NCBI GenBank assembly: GCA_900547345.1
Contig: URGG01000037.1
Coordinates: 1-16,787 of the forward strand
Length of the DNA: 16,787 nucleotides
From: an uncultured Collinsella sp.
GTDB lineage: Bacteria; Actinomycetota; Coriobacteriia; Coriobacteriales; Coriobacteriaceae
Direction of reading: 5' to 3'
This document shows, piece by piece, positions 7,815 to 15,247 of the stretch (the first letter of the stretch is position 1; every line of letters starts with the position of its first letter). The position numbers and the translations under genes were made by a program. The notes under the pieces were generated by a model. The model was not told the origin of the DNA, searched no databases, and saw nothing but the letters and a program-made list of their open reading frames with translations.

Positions 7815-8804
7815 CTAGTTTCCCTGCGCGCCCGAGATGCCGTTTTGCAGGGCGTTCCAGGCATCCGTCGCCATGCCGCCCAAGTTCTGCGCGGTATCGC
7901 CCAGGTTCTGAGCGGTGTCGCCCAGCTCTTGCGCCTTGTCTCCCAACTCCTGCGCCTTGTTGCTCAAGTCCTCCAGCGTATTGGAGCTCGAGCTGTCGGT
8001 ACCGCTTTGGCCGTCGGACGAGTTGCCCGAACTGTTCTTGTGCGTGAGTTGAATTTCGAGGTTGCCGTTGTCGTTATAGTAGGCAGAAGTAACGACCCAG
8101 TTGGCATCGACGACGGGCGTTGAGCCATCATCAGTCAGGACCACGGCATTCGAAAGATCGGCGCCGCGCGACTTGAGGATCTTCTTGGCGTTGGACCAGT
8201 ACTGCCCCGGGATATCACTCAAATCGACGGTGCTAGACGAGGCGGACTCGGTTTGCTCGGCAGTGGTATCGGCCGTTGAACTCCCTCGCTTGTTGAGCAT
8301 GCCCGACACGATGGCAAACACAACCGACAGCGCAAAGAAGATCGCCAGCACGATGAGGATCTTCTTAATCACGCTCGACGAACGCGACGGCGTCTCTTCC
8401 TCGTCCTCGCCATATTGCGGAATCGACTTGGGGTACTCGCGATACGGCTCGCGCGACTCGTAGCGAGGCTGCGCCGTGCGAGGCATATACGTCGTCTGCT
8501 GAGGCTGCGGAATGGGATTCTGCGGCAGGTCATCATAGGGATTCGGCGTCGAGGCGGCATAAGAATCCTGCGGCGCGTAATCAAACGGGTCTGCCGCCGC
8601 GTTGCCATAGGGGCTTTGCAAAGATGCAGCGTAAGGGTCCTGCGCCGCGTCGCCATAGCCCATAACTCGTGTGGGCTCGGCAGAAGGCTGCGTCGCGGCG
8701 GGGTCGACATAACCGGGGTTGGGAACAACGCGGGTCGCATCGGCGCTATCGCCAGCCTGCGCGGAACCGCAGCCGCCCATCACGGTTGTCTTGTCCTGAT
8801 CCAT
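7815..8804 (-). CDS. Single-pass membrane protein with Pro/Tyr/Gln-rich cytoplasmic region and PASTA-like external domain
   Basis: The product is 329 residues. Residues 1-140 are disordered and rich in Pro, Tyr, Gln and Asp with recurring PY and DPY motifs (DPYAASLQSPYG, NPYDDLPQNP). A basic SSSVIKKI leads into one hydrophobic helix (ILIVLAIFFALSVVFAIVSGML), followed by a Ser/Thr-rich linker. The outer domain (YWSNAKKILKSRGADL, then TDDGSTPVV, ANWVVTSAYYNDNG, LEIQLTHK) has the order of a PASTA-like fold seen in actinobacterial membrane proteins. A Ser/Gly linker then ends in four heptads (7878-7961). The topology resembles cell-envelope accessory proteins, possibly substrates or partners of a Ser/Thr kinase, which is inference. 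ATG 8804 has AAAGGAA 7 bases upstream. It follows the fhs terminator, so it has its own promoter, which was not identified with confidence. Confidence 0.8.
   Translation of the reverse strand: MDQDKTTVMGGCGSAQAGDSADATRVVPNPGYVDPAATQPSAEPTRVMGYGDAAQDPYAASLQSPYGNAAADPFDYAPQDSYAASTPNPYDDLPQNPIPQPQQTTYMPRTAQPRYESREPYREYPKSIPQYGEDEEETPSRSSSVIKKILIVLAIFFALSVVFAIVSGMLNKRGSSTADTTAEQTESASSSTVDLSDIPGQYWSNAKKILKSRGADLSNAVVLTDDGSTPVVDANWVVTSAYYNDNGNLEIQLTHKNSSGNSSDGQSGTDSSSSNTLEDLSNKAQELGDKAQELGDTAQNLGDTAQNLGGMATDAWNALQNGISGAQGN
7878..7961 (-). repeat. Four tandem 21-bp units encoding heptads (xKAQELG / xTAQNLG)
   Basis: Units at 7878-7898, 7899-7919, 7920-7940 and 7941-7961 encode DTAQNLG, DTAQNLG, DKAQELG and NKAQELG near the C-terminus of the membrane protein. 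The units fall into two nearly identical pairs. Seven-residue periodicity with Ala and Leu at fixed positions suggests an amphipathic helix or coiled coil. Repeat number could vary between strains. Confidence 0.85.
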
Positions 8805-8922
8805 GCAACGATTCCTTTCCGTCGCCTGTAAGCATCAAGTTATCCATGCATTCTACCAGCGCAAAAGCCTATGATGGGCAGAGTCCGTCGGTATCTACAA
8901 GACATGCGCGGGCCTAAGGATC

Positions 8923-8959
8923 AAAAAGCCCCGCCGGGCCTTGGTAGGCGCGGCGGGGC
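8923..8959 (-). terminator. Rho-independent terminator of fhs
   Basis: On the minus strand GCCCCGCCG (plus 8951-8959) pairs perfectly with CGGCGGGGC (plus 8928-8936) and is followed by TTTTT (plus 8923-8927). It lies about 25 bases after the fhs stop codon and isolates fhs from the downstream membrane-protein gene. Confidence 0.93.
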
Positions 8960-8984
8960 GGGCAAGCGGCTATGCGCGGCAGGC

Positions 8985-10652
8985 TTAGAACAGGCCGGTG
9001 ATGTTGCCGTCGTTGTCGACGTCGATGTTCTCGGCCGCGGGAACCTTGGGCAGGCCCGGCATGGTCAGGACGCTGCCGGTCAGCGCGACCACAAAGTGGG
9101 CACCGGCGGAAACCTTGAGCTCGCGCACGGTGATGCGGAAGCCCTCGGGAGCGCCCAACGCCTTGGCGTTGTCGCTAAAGCTGTACTGCGTCTTGGCCAC
9201 GCACACCGGCAGGTTGCCAAAGCCGTTCTCTCGCAGCTCGGCGAGCTGGCGCTTGGCAGCCGGCGTAAAGTCGACGCCATCGGCGCGGTAGACCTTGGTG
9301 GCAACGGCCTCGAGGGCGTCGGCCACATCGGCACCGTCCTCGTAGGCAAACTTGAGCTCGCTCGGCTGCTCGATCAGGCGCATGACCTCATCGGCCAGGT
9401 CGAGTGCGCCCTCGCCGCCCTTAGCCCAAACCTCGGACAGCTTAACGTTGACGCCCAGCTTCTGGCACTCGGACTCGATGAGCTCGAGTTCGGCCTCGGT
9501 GTCCGTCGGGAAGCGGTTGATGGCGACCACGCAGGGCAGGCCGTAGACATTCTGAATGTTGTCGACGTGGCGCAGCAGGTTGGGCATGCCGGCCTTGAGG
9601 GCCTCGAGGTTCTCCTCGTTGAGGTCGGCCTTGGCGACACCGCCGTTGTACTTAAGCGCGCGGGCAGTGGCGACGACCACGACAGCGCTGGGGCGAACGC
9701 CCGTCATACGGCACTTGATGTCGAGGAACTTCTCGGCACCCAGGTCGGCGCCAAAACCGGCCTCGGTAATCGCGACGTCGCCAAAGCGCATGGCCATGCG
9801 GGTGGCCATGATGGAGTTGCAGCCGTGGGCAATATTAGCGAAGGGACCGCCGTGGACAAACGCGGGCGTGCCCTCGAGCGTCTGCACCAGATTGGGTTTG
9901 AGCGCGTCCTTGAGCAGGGCCGCCATGGCACCCTGAGCCTTAAGGTCACGGGCGCGGACGGGCTCGCCGGCAAAGCTGTAGCCGACAACAATCTCGCCGA
10001 GGCGCTCCTTGAGGTCATTGATGCTCGTGGACAGGCACAGGATTGCCATGACCTCGGAGGCGACAGTGATGTCGAAGCCATCCTCGCGCGGCACACCCTG
10101 GGCCTTGCCGCCAATGCCGTCAATAACATGGCGCAGCTGACGGTCGTTCATGTCGACAACGCGCTTCCAGGTAATGCGCTTAACGTCGATGCCGAGCTGG
10201 TTGCCCTGCTGAATATGGTTGTCGAGCATGGCTGCCAGCAGGTTGTTGGCGGCACCGATGGCATGGAAGTCGCCGGTAAAGTGCAGGTTGATGTCCTCCA
10301 TGGGGATGACCTGGGCCCAACCGCCACCGGCGGCACCGCCCTTCACGCCAAACACGGGACCGAGCGAAGGCTCGCGCTGGGCCACGGCGCTCTTGACGCC
10401 GCGACGACGCAGACCGTCGGCCAGGCCGATGGTCGTGGTGGTCTTGCCCTCGCCTGCGGGCGTGGGATTGATAGCAGTCACGAGGACAAGCTTGGCCTGG
10501 TGATCAGTTGGCTCGTTGAGCAGGGAATAGTCGACCTTTGCCTTGTCAAAGCCGTACGGAATCAGATGCTTAACGTCGACGCCGGCGTTCTTGGCCACCT
10601 CGGTAATAGGCAGCGGCGTAACAGAACGTGCGATTTCGATGTCAGTAGGCAT
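8985..10652 (-). CDS. fhs: Formate-tetrahydrofolate ligase
   Basis: The product is 555 residues, the standard length. It joins formate to tetrahydrofolate using ATP to make 10-formyl-THF in the cytoplasm, supplying one-carbon units for purine and other synthesis. The ATP-binding loop TPAGEGKTTTTIGL (from residue 64) and the hallmark segments EPSLGPVFGVKGGAAGGG and PMEDINLHFTGDFHAI are intact, as is the FANIAHGCNSI segment. ATG 10652 is chosen because AAAGGA lies 6 bases upstream and the family begins with MxTDIEIA. The frame extends to 10712, but those codons would lie in the leader. It is a single-gene transcript with its own terminator. A TATGCT hexamer (plus 10693-10698) may be the -10 element, without a good -35. 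Confidence 0.97.
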   Translation of the reverse strand: MPTDIEIARSVTPLPITEVAKNAGVDVKHLIPYGFDKAKVDYSLLNEPTDHQAKLVLVTAINPTPAGEGKTTTTIGLADGLRRRGVKSAVAQREPSLGPVFGVKGGAAGGGWAQVIPMEDINLHFTGDFHAIGAANNLLAAMLDNHIQQGNQLGIDVKRITWKRVVDMNDRQLRHVIDGIGGKAQGVPREDGFDITVASEVMAILCLSTSINDLKERLGEIVVGYSFAGEPVRARDLKAQGAMAALLKDALKPNLVQTLEGTPAFVHGGPFANIAHGCNSIMATRMAMRFGDVAITEAGFGADLGAEKFLDIKCRMTGVRPSAVVVVATARALKYNGGVAKADLNEENLEALKAGMPNLLRHVDNIQNVYGLPCVVAINRFPTDTEAELELIESECQKLGVNVKLSEVWAKGGEGALDLADEVMRLIEQPSELKFAYEDGADVADALEAVATKVYRADGVDFTPAAKRQLAELRENGFGNLPVCVAKTQYSFSDNAKALGAPEGFRITVRELKVSAGAHFVVALTGSVLTMPGLPKVPAAENIDVDNDGNITGLF

Positions 10653-10798
10653 GGGCGGTCCTTTCGTTACCGGATGAGAAAAAGACCAATCCAGCATAGC
10701 ACGCGCGCGCAATGGTAAAACGCCCGCAACCGACGAACGGCGATATGTTTACCCGATACCCAGCGATAGCCTACAGATGCGCTAAAACAAGCCCATTC

Positions 10799-11866
10799 CT
10801 AAACGGTCGGTTCAATACCCAAATGCTCGAATGTGCGAAGCGTTGCCTGGCGGCCCTGCGGTGTGCGAATCATCAATCCGCACTGCAGCAGATAGGGCTC
10901 GTAGACATCCTCGAGCGTTCCCGGGTCCTCGCCCACCGCGCTGGCAAGCGTCGTCAGACCCACGGCGCGGCCGGAGAACGTCTTGGCAAGTGTCTCCAAG
11001 ATGCGAATGTCCATCCAGTCCAGGCCGAGCTCGTCGATCTCGAAGAACTCAAGCGCCTGACGGCAGATATCGAGCTCGATGGGGCCGTTGCCGCGCACCT
11101 GCGCGTAGTCGCGCACGCGCTTGAGCAGACGGTTGGCAAGACGCGGCGTACCGCGCGAACGCGAGCCGATCTCGAGCGCGCTGGGATGGTCGATCGTCAC
11201 ACCGAGGATGGTCGCCGAGCGTGTCACAATCTGGGCGAGCTCCTCGACCGTGTAGTAATCCAGGCGATACGAAATGCCAAAACGGTCGCGTAGCGGGCCG
11301 GTCAACATGCCCGAGCGAGTCGTTGCCGCCACCAGTGTGAACTTGGGGATATCCAGGCGAATCGAGCGCGCAGCCGGACCCTTGCCGATCACGATATCGA
11401 GGGCAAAGTCCTCCATCGCAGGATACAGGACCTCCTCGACCGAGCGGTTGAGGCGGTGGATCTCGTCGATAAACAGCACGTCGCCCGGCTGCAAGTTAGT
11501 CAGGATGGCCGCCAGGTCGCCGGTACGCGCGATGGCCGGACCGCTCGTCGTCTTAATCTGAGCGCCCAGCTCGTTGGCGATAACCGTAGCCAGCGTAGTC
11601 TTGCCCAGACCCGGAGGGCCCGAGAAGATCACGTGATCGAGCGTCTCACCGCGGCTCTGCGCCGCCTCGATGAGCACGCGCAGGCTCTGCTTGATGTGCT
11701 CCTGACCGCAGTAGTCGTCCAGGCGCTGGGGGCGCAGGGTACGGTCGACATCGAGGTCCTCGGACGTCAGCTCCGAGCCCACCATACGCTCGCCATGCGC
11801 CATGGATGCCGCTGGCGAGTTTCCGGGCGTCGACCACAGGTCCTGAGAATCATCGGCTTCCCACAT
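10799..11866 (-). CDS. ruvB: Holliday junction branch migration ATPase RuvB
   Basis: The product is 355 residues. RuvB hexamers drive branch migration of Holliday junctions together with RuvA. Visible elements are Walker A GPPGLGKTT (about 83-91), Walker B LFIDEIHRL (about 131-139), sensor 1 AATTR, the arginine-finger segment GPLRDRFG, and a C-terminal winged-helix region ending FEHLGIEPTV. There is an extra N-terminal segment of about 25 residues before the usual LRPQRLDDYCGQ. The ATG at 11866 shares its A with the ruvA stop (TGATG), so translation is coupled. GTG 11869, overlapping by four bases, is an equally possible start. It is the last gene of ruvC-ruvA-ruvB. No clear terminator was found in the 146 bases before fhs. 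Confidence 0.97.
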   Translation of the reverse strand: MWEADDSQDLWSTPGNSPAASMAHGERMVGSELTSEDLDVDRTLRPQRLDDYCGQEHIKQSLRVLIEAAQSRGETLDHVIFSGPPGLGKTTLATVIANELGAQIKTTSGPAIARTGDLAAILTNLQPGDVLFIDEIHRLNRSVEEVLYPAMEDFALDIVIGKGPAARSIRLDIPKFTLVAATTRSGMLTGPLRDRFGISYRLDYYTVEELAQIVTRSATILGVTIDHPSALEIGSRSRGTPRLANRLLKRVRDYAQVRGNGPIELDICRQALEFFEIDELGLDWMDIRILETLAKTFSGRAVGLTTLASAVGEDPGTLEDVYEPYLLQCGLMIRTPQGRQATLRTFEHLGIEPTV

Positions 11867-12486
11867 CACGCATCCATTCCGAGTCGCTTAAGTGCCGCAC
11901 CGAGCAGATCCTCGACGCGCATATCCTGCCCATCATACCCGCTCAGGGCGACATCGGTCTCCTGCGGGCTAAAGCCCATGGAAAGGAGCGCCGCACGGGC
12001 GTCATCGATCGCCGGGGGAGCGGCAACGGGAACCGGCATCGCAACCTGGCCGGGAATCACGTCGACCGGCACAAAGCCCTTATCCTTGGCAAAGGTGCTC
12101 TTGAGCTCCAGGATCAGGCGCTGAGCTGTCTTTTTGCCCACACCGGGTACCTTGGCCATGCCCTTGTCGTCCTCGGCCATCACCAGCGAATACAGCTGCC
12201 CCACGGTATAGGTGGAAAGCACGGCGAGCGCCAAGCGCGGGCCAACGCCCGAGACGGACACGAGCCGGTCGAACATCGTGCGCTCATCCTTTGAGGAAAA
12301 ACCGAAAAGTGTCATGGCATCCTCGCGCACCTGCATACGCGTGTAGAGGCGGACCTCGCCGCCGGGCGTCGGCAACGTGGCCGCAGTGCTGCCCGAGATG
12401 CCGAGCTCAAAGCCAACGCCCGACACATCGACGACAGCAGAGCTCATCGTGGCCTCGACAAGCGTTCCATGGAGCTGGGAGATCAT
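11866..12486 (-). CDS. ruvA: Holliday junction binding protein RuvA
   Basis: The product is 206 residues. RuvA tetramers bind the junction and load RuvB. The N-terminal OB-fold domain starts MISQLHGTLVEA. Two helix-hairpin-helix motifs are visible (VSVSGVGPRLALAVL and AKVPGVGKKTAQRLILEL), followed by a Pro/Ala-rich linker (PGQVAMPVPVAAPPA) and the small C-terminal RuvB-binding domain (DDARAALLSMGFSPQE). ATG 12486 overlaps the ruvC stop by one base (TGATG), indicating translational coupling. Confidence 0.97.
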   Translation of the reverse strand: MISQLHGTLVEATMSSAVVDVSGVGFELGISGSTAATLPTPGGEVRLYTRMQVREDAMTLFGFSSKDERTMFDRLVSVSGVGPRLALAVLSTYTVGQLYSLVMAEDDKGMAKVPGVGKKTAQRLILELKSTFAKDKGFVPVDVIPGQVAMPVPVAAPPAIDDARAALLSMGFSPQETDVALSGYDGQDMRVEDLLGAALKRLGMDA

Positions 12487-13007
12487 CAGTATCCGGTTCC
12501 TCTCTGTTGATAGAACTCGCCGCCGGTAAGCGCCCGGGTGCGGCTGAGGTTAACGTGGCAGATGGCACAGGCCAGGGCATCGGCGGCATGGTCGGGATGC
12601 GGGTCGTGGTCGAGCTGTGTTAGCTCGCGTACCATGTAGGCGACCTGCCGCTTGTCCGCGGCGCCGGTGCCCACCACAGCCTGTTTGATCTGCATGGGCG
12701 TGTACTCGCCAATCTCGAGCGCGCACTCCGAAAGCGCCACGAGCGCGGCACCACGGGCATGCGCCGTGGGGATGGCCGAGCGGACATTAGCGCCAAAGTA
12801 GATGCTCTCGATAGCCGCGGTATCGGGACGATAGCGTTCGACGACGCCCTTGAGGTCGCGGGCGATATGCGACAGGCGCACCGCGAGCGGGCTTCCGGCA
12901 CTGGTCTCAATACAACCGTAGGCACGGCAGCGAACCTCTCCGCGCCGTTCCTCGATAATCCCCCAACCCGTATGGGCCAAACCGGGGTCGATACCCAAGA
13001 TAACCAA
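12486..13007 (-). CDS. ruvC: Holliday junction resolvase RuvC
   Basis: The product is 173 residues, equal to the usual length. RuvC is the endonuclease that cuts Holliday junctions after RuvAB migration. The acidic active site is complete: D7 (GIDPG), E67 (AIESIYFG), H140 and D143 (DHAADALA). TTG 13007 is chosen because a strong GGGGAGG sits 5 bases upstream and the protein then starts exactly at the family's first strand. A GTG at 13037 in the same frame lacks a ribosome site and lies within about 11 bases of the probable transcription start. It is the first gene of the ruvCAB operon, with an SOS box upstream. Confidence 0.95.
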   Translation of the reverse strand: MVILGIDPGLAHTGWGIIEERRGEVRCRAYGCIETSAGSPLAVRLSHIARDLKGVVERYRPDTAAIESIYFGANVRSAIPTAHARGAALVALSECALEIGEYTPMQIKQAVVGTGAADKRQVAYMVRELTQLDHDPHPDHAADALACAICHVNLSRTRALTGGEFYQQRGTGY

Positions 13008-13012
13008 GCCAG

Positions 13013-13020
13013 CCTCCCCT
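13013..13020 (-). promoter_or_regulatory. Ribosome binding site that decides the ruvC start
   Basis: AGGGGAGG (minus strand) lies 5 bases before TTG 13007. It falls inside the longer reading from GTG 13037, so it supports the unusual TTG start. Confidence 0.7.
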
Positions 13021-13054
13021 CGTCTTTTGCCAAGCACAAGGCAAGGCCCCGCGC

Positions 13055-13083
13055 ATCATTCACGAACGTCTGTTCTAGAATAA
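13055..13083 (-). promoter_or_regulatory. Candidate ruvCAB promoter containing the SOS box
   Basis: On the minus strand TTATTC (-35, plus 13078-13083) and AATGAT (-10, plus 13055-13060) are separated by exactly 17 bases. The hexamers are only fair matches (3/6 and 4/6), but the SOS box fills the spacer between them. Transcription would begin near 13048, about 41 bases before TTG 13007. Confidence 0.5.
13063..13076. promoter_or_regulatory. LexA (SOS) box upstream of ruvCAB
   Basis: CGAACGTCTGTTCT matches the Gram-positive/actinobacterial LexA consensus CGAAC-N4-GTTCG at nine of ten defined positions. The palindromic core GAAC-N4-GTTC is perfect. Its position between the -35 and -10 hexamers would let LexA block RNA polymerase and link the resolvase operon to DNA damage. 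Confidence 0.8.
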
Positions 13084-13116
13084 CACAACGGGGCCAAGAT
13101 GCTTAGTTGAAGTACC

Positions 13117-13141
13117 GGGGTTGGGAGCGAATCCCATCCCC
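13117..13141 (-). terminator. Hairpin after the NAD-synthetase-like gene, possible weak terminator
   Basis: GGGGATGGGA and TCCCAACCCC arms (minus strand) pair with one A-A mismatch around a TTCGC loop, starting a few bases after the stop at 13145. No T-run follows, so intrinsic termination would be weak. It separates this gene from ruvCAB. Confidence 0.35.
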
Positions 13142-13144
13142 AGT

Positions 13145-15130
13145 TTAGTTCTGCGAGAAGAATGGGAACTGTCGGGGATCCACCGGCGGATGCGGCATCG
13201 GTCCGCCCTGGGGCCCACCCTGCGGTCCGCCCTGGCCGCCCATCATCTTATCGATGGCGTCCTGGACCTCACCCTCAAACTTCTTCATACCCTCATGTAG
13301 GCGACGCTGGCCATCCTCGGAGCGCAGCTCCTCCATCTGCTCGGGCGAAATACCCAACAGCTCGCCCAGTATGCCCATCATCTCACCACGCATACGGTCA
13401 CTTGTATCCTCGTCGGCAAAACGACGCACCTCAGCGCGTGCCAGCGAATCGACCGTCATGCGTTCCTTGCCGCTCAGCCCCAGGTCGGACCATGCAAGCA
13501 TGTACGGCCAGGCGCGCTCGGCAAACGAACGGGCCGAGACGATTGGCGCCGTCGGCAGCTGGCGGCGAGCCGCCTCTCCCTGGCGCACGAGCATCAGCAG
13601 CAACGAACATGCCTCGGGCTTGCCGGTGGCCATCGGAATGTCGTCGAAGGGACGGTTGCGGTCCACGTGCGACTCGAGCGTGCCATCGACCTCGCCCGGC
13701 TCGAGCCCGCCGAGCAGCTGCGCCGCGCGGTCGAGCATGTCGACCGGACCGTCGAGCGTCGAGAGCGCCTGCGCCAGCACGCGCTCCATGCAATCCTCCA
13801 CCGCGTTGAGCGTCACGAGCTCCTGCGGCACCACGGCAGACGTACGGTTGCGCACGCGCGCCACAAACTCGAGCGTCGACAGGTACACGTCGCCAAAGGG
13901 CGCATAATCGCCCTGGTAGCCACCGCAAAGTGCGGGCGCCGCCAGCGCGTACTCAGTTTTGGACAGCGGGCTCAACACCATCGCACCCAGCTCGAGCGCC
14001 GTATCCTCCAGCATGAGGCCCAGCGTGCGAGAGCGCAGGCGCTCGGCATCGCCCGCCGACACATCGCGGTCGAGTACGCGTGCGGCATCCGGCGCATCGC
14101 GCTCAACCGTGCGAATATGCAGGCGCTCGGCAATGGCGCGGACGGCGGCGCAGCGGGCAGCCTCGGCCTCTTCCTGCGCCGGCGTAAAGATGCGGTTGCG
14201 TCCCAGCACCAGGCCGACCACATTGCGCGGACCCAGGGCGTCGACGGCAAGCGCCGCCAGCAGGGACGACGGCAAGTCGCCCTCGAGCGCCACCACGGCG
14301 CGCGACGTACCATGGGCGCGGGCGTTATCGCGAACGGCGAGCACCAGCGCCTGCCACAGCCATTCCTCGGAGCGAAACTCGGGCAGCTCGTGGTCCTCCA
14401 AGGCATCGAGCATCACACCGCGCTGGATCTCCTGAACCAGTAGGCTCTCCTCAAAACACGGCGCTTGGGCCACCACGCGGCCGCAGTCGTCGAGCACAAA
14501 CGAGCCGCCGGTATACACCGATTCGTCGTACGCACCGACCGGCGCCATGCAGGCAAACCACACGCTACGCTTGGATGCGATCTTGCGGTAGGCTCCGCTG
14601 CGCACGGCGGCAATCGCAGCGGTCTCGCGGTCGGTCATATCGAATGCGTTGAACTGGAAATAGGCAATGAGGTCGACGCCGGTCGGCAGCATCTCGAGCT
14701 CGCGGTCCAAGTCGAAGATCACGGCGATACGCACGCCGTCCACGTCGAACACCGGCGGCGCCCAACGCGCGTCGTTGTTCTCGCCACGCTGCAGGGCAAT
14801 GCTCGCACGCGCGGGTACCACACGACCGTCCTTGAGCATCATATAGTCGAGCAGGGGCTGGCCCTCAAACGAAACCGCCGCGGGCACGATGCAGATCATA
14901 TCGAGCTCTTGGATACGCTCGGCGACGCCGGTCAGACCCGTCAGCATGTCGTGCTCAAAGTCGGCAGCGCCCACCAGGCCGCCGGGCAGGGCTCCCATAA
15001 AGAGCGGAGCCGGCACGCACAGCACACGCGCACCGCGCTCGTGGGCCAGGCGCGCCTGGTCCTCGATGCGACCGCAGATACCCTCAATATCACCCAGGCG
15101 CATATCGATCTGTGCAAGTGCGAGCTTCAT
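13145..15130 (-). CDS. NAD+ synthetase (glutamine-dependent)-like protein with both active sites degenerate
   Basis: The product is 661 residues. The N-terminal nitrilase-like glutaminase domain (1-235) begins MKLALAQIDMRLGDIEG. The synthetase-like domain (about 255-545) holds LLAALAVDALGPRNVVGLVLGR, PLSKTEYALA and RRQLPTAPIVSARSF, all in the family order. Expected catalytic residues are replaced: the FPE glutamate is A41 (VPAPLFMG), the lysine is about S110, and the ICED cysteine is F139 (VIFDLD). The ATP loop SGGxDS reads EGDLPS (283-288), and the later Lys of the DxxKT segment is Leu (GDVYLST). A C-terminal extension of about 115 residues adds helices and a Gly/Pro/Gln tail (MMGGQGGPQGGPQGGP). 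ATG 15130 has AAAGGG 7 bases upstream. The frame is long and intact with normal codon use, so it is probably expressed but not a classical NAD synthetase. A regulatory or scaffold role is inference. Confidence 0.85.
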   Translation of the reverse strand: MKLALAQIDMRLGDIEGICGRIEDQARLAHERGARVLCVPAPLFMGALPGGLVGAADFEHDMLTGLTGVAERIQELDMICIVPAAVSFEGQPLLDYMMLKDGRVVPARASIALQRGENNDARWAPPVFDVDGVRIAVIFDLDRELEMLPTGVDLIAYFQFNAFDMTDRETAAIAAVRSGAYRKIASKRSVWFACMAPVGAYDESVYTGGSFVLDDCGRVVAQAPCFEESLLVQEIQRGVMLDALEDHELPEFRSEEWLWQALVLAVRDNARAHGTSRAVVALEGDLPSSLLAALAVDALGPRNVVGLVLGRNRIFTPAQEEAEAARCAAVRAIAERLHIRTVERDAPDAARVLDRDVSAGDAERLRSRTLGLMLEDTALELGAMVLSPLSKTEYALAAPALCGGYQGDYAPFGDVYLSTLEFVARVRNRTSAVVPQELVTLNAVEDCMERVLAQALSTLDGPVDMLDRAAQLLGGLEPGEVDGTLESHVDRNRPFDDIPMATGKPEACSLLLMLVRQGEAARRQLPTAPIVSARSFAERAWPYMLAWSDLGLSGKERMTVDSLARAEVRRFADEDTSDRMRGEMMGILGELLGISPEQMEELRSEDGQRRLHEGMKKFEGEVQDAIDKMMGGQGGPQGGPQGGPMPHPPVDPRQFPFFSQN

Positions 15131-15169
15131 GGCTCAGCCCTTTCCGTCGTAAACCATCGTTGTCGTAGT

Positions 15170-15201
15170 AAAAGCGCCGGCCGCATGATGCAGTCGGCGC
15201 T
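15170..15201 (-). terminator. Strong hairpin with T-run between the superoxide reductase gene and the NadE-like gene
   Basis: On the minus strand AGCGCCG (plus 15195-15201) pairs with CGGCGCT (plus 15173-15179). An inner CTGCA/TGCGG stem closes around TCA, and TTTT follows. It lies about 47 bases after the superoxide reductase stop and ends 40 bases before the next start. It probably terminates the upstream gene. It could instead be an attenuator if a promoter lies in 15202-15247, where TATCAT and TATGCA hexamers occur. Confidence 0.75.
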
Positions 15202-15247
15202 CGCATGTGCATATGCTAGCTATGATACCCCGAGCGGGGGCGCGCTC

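Noticed and set aside
8871..10718. 615-codon open frame on the plus strand opposite fhs
   Set aside because: It is an exact antisense shadow of fhs, a certain gene. Long antisense frames arise from G+C-biased third positions, and the peptide lacks any recognisable motif or ribosome site.
10693..10721. Promoter of fhs
   Set aside because: TATGCT is a fair -10 element, but the upstream hexamer at 16-18 base spacing matches the -35 consensus at only two positions.
13145..15130. Calling this gene functional nadE
   Set aside because: The overall similarity is clear, but the catalytic and ATP-loop residues visible by eye are replaced, so the gene symbol is withheld.
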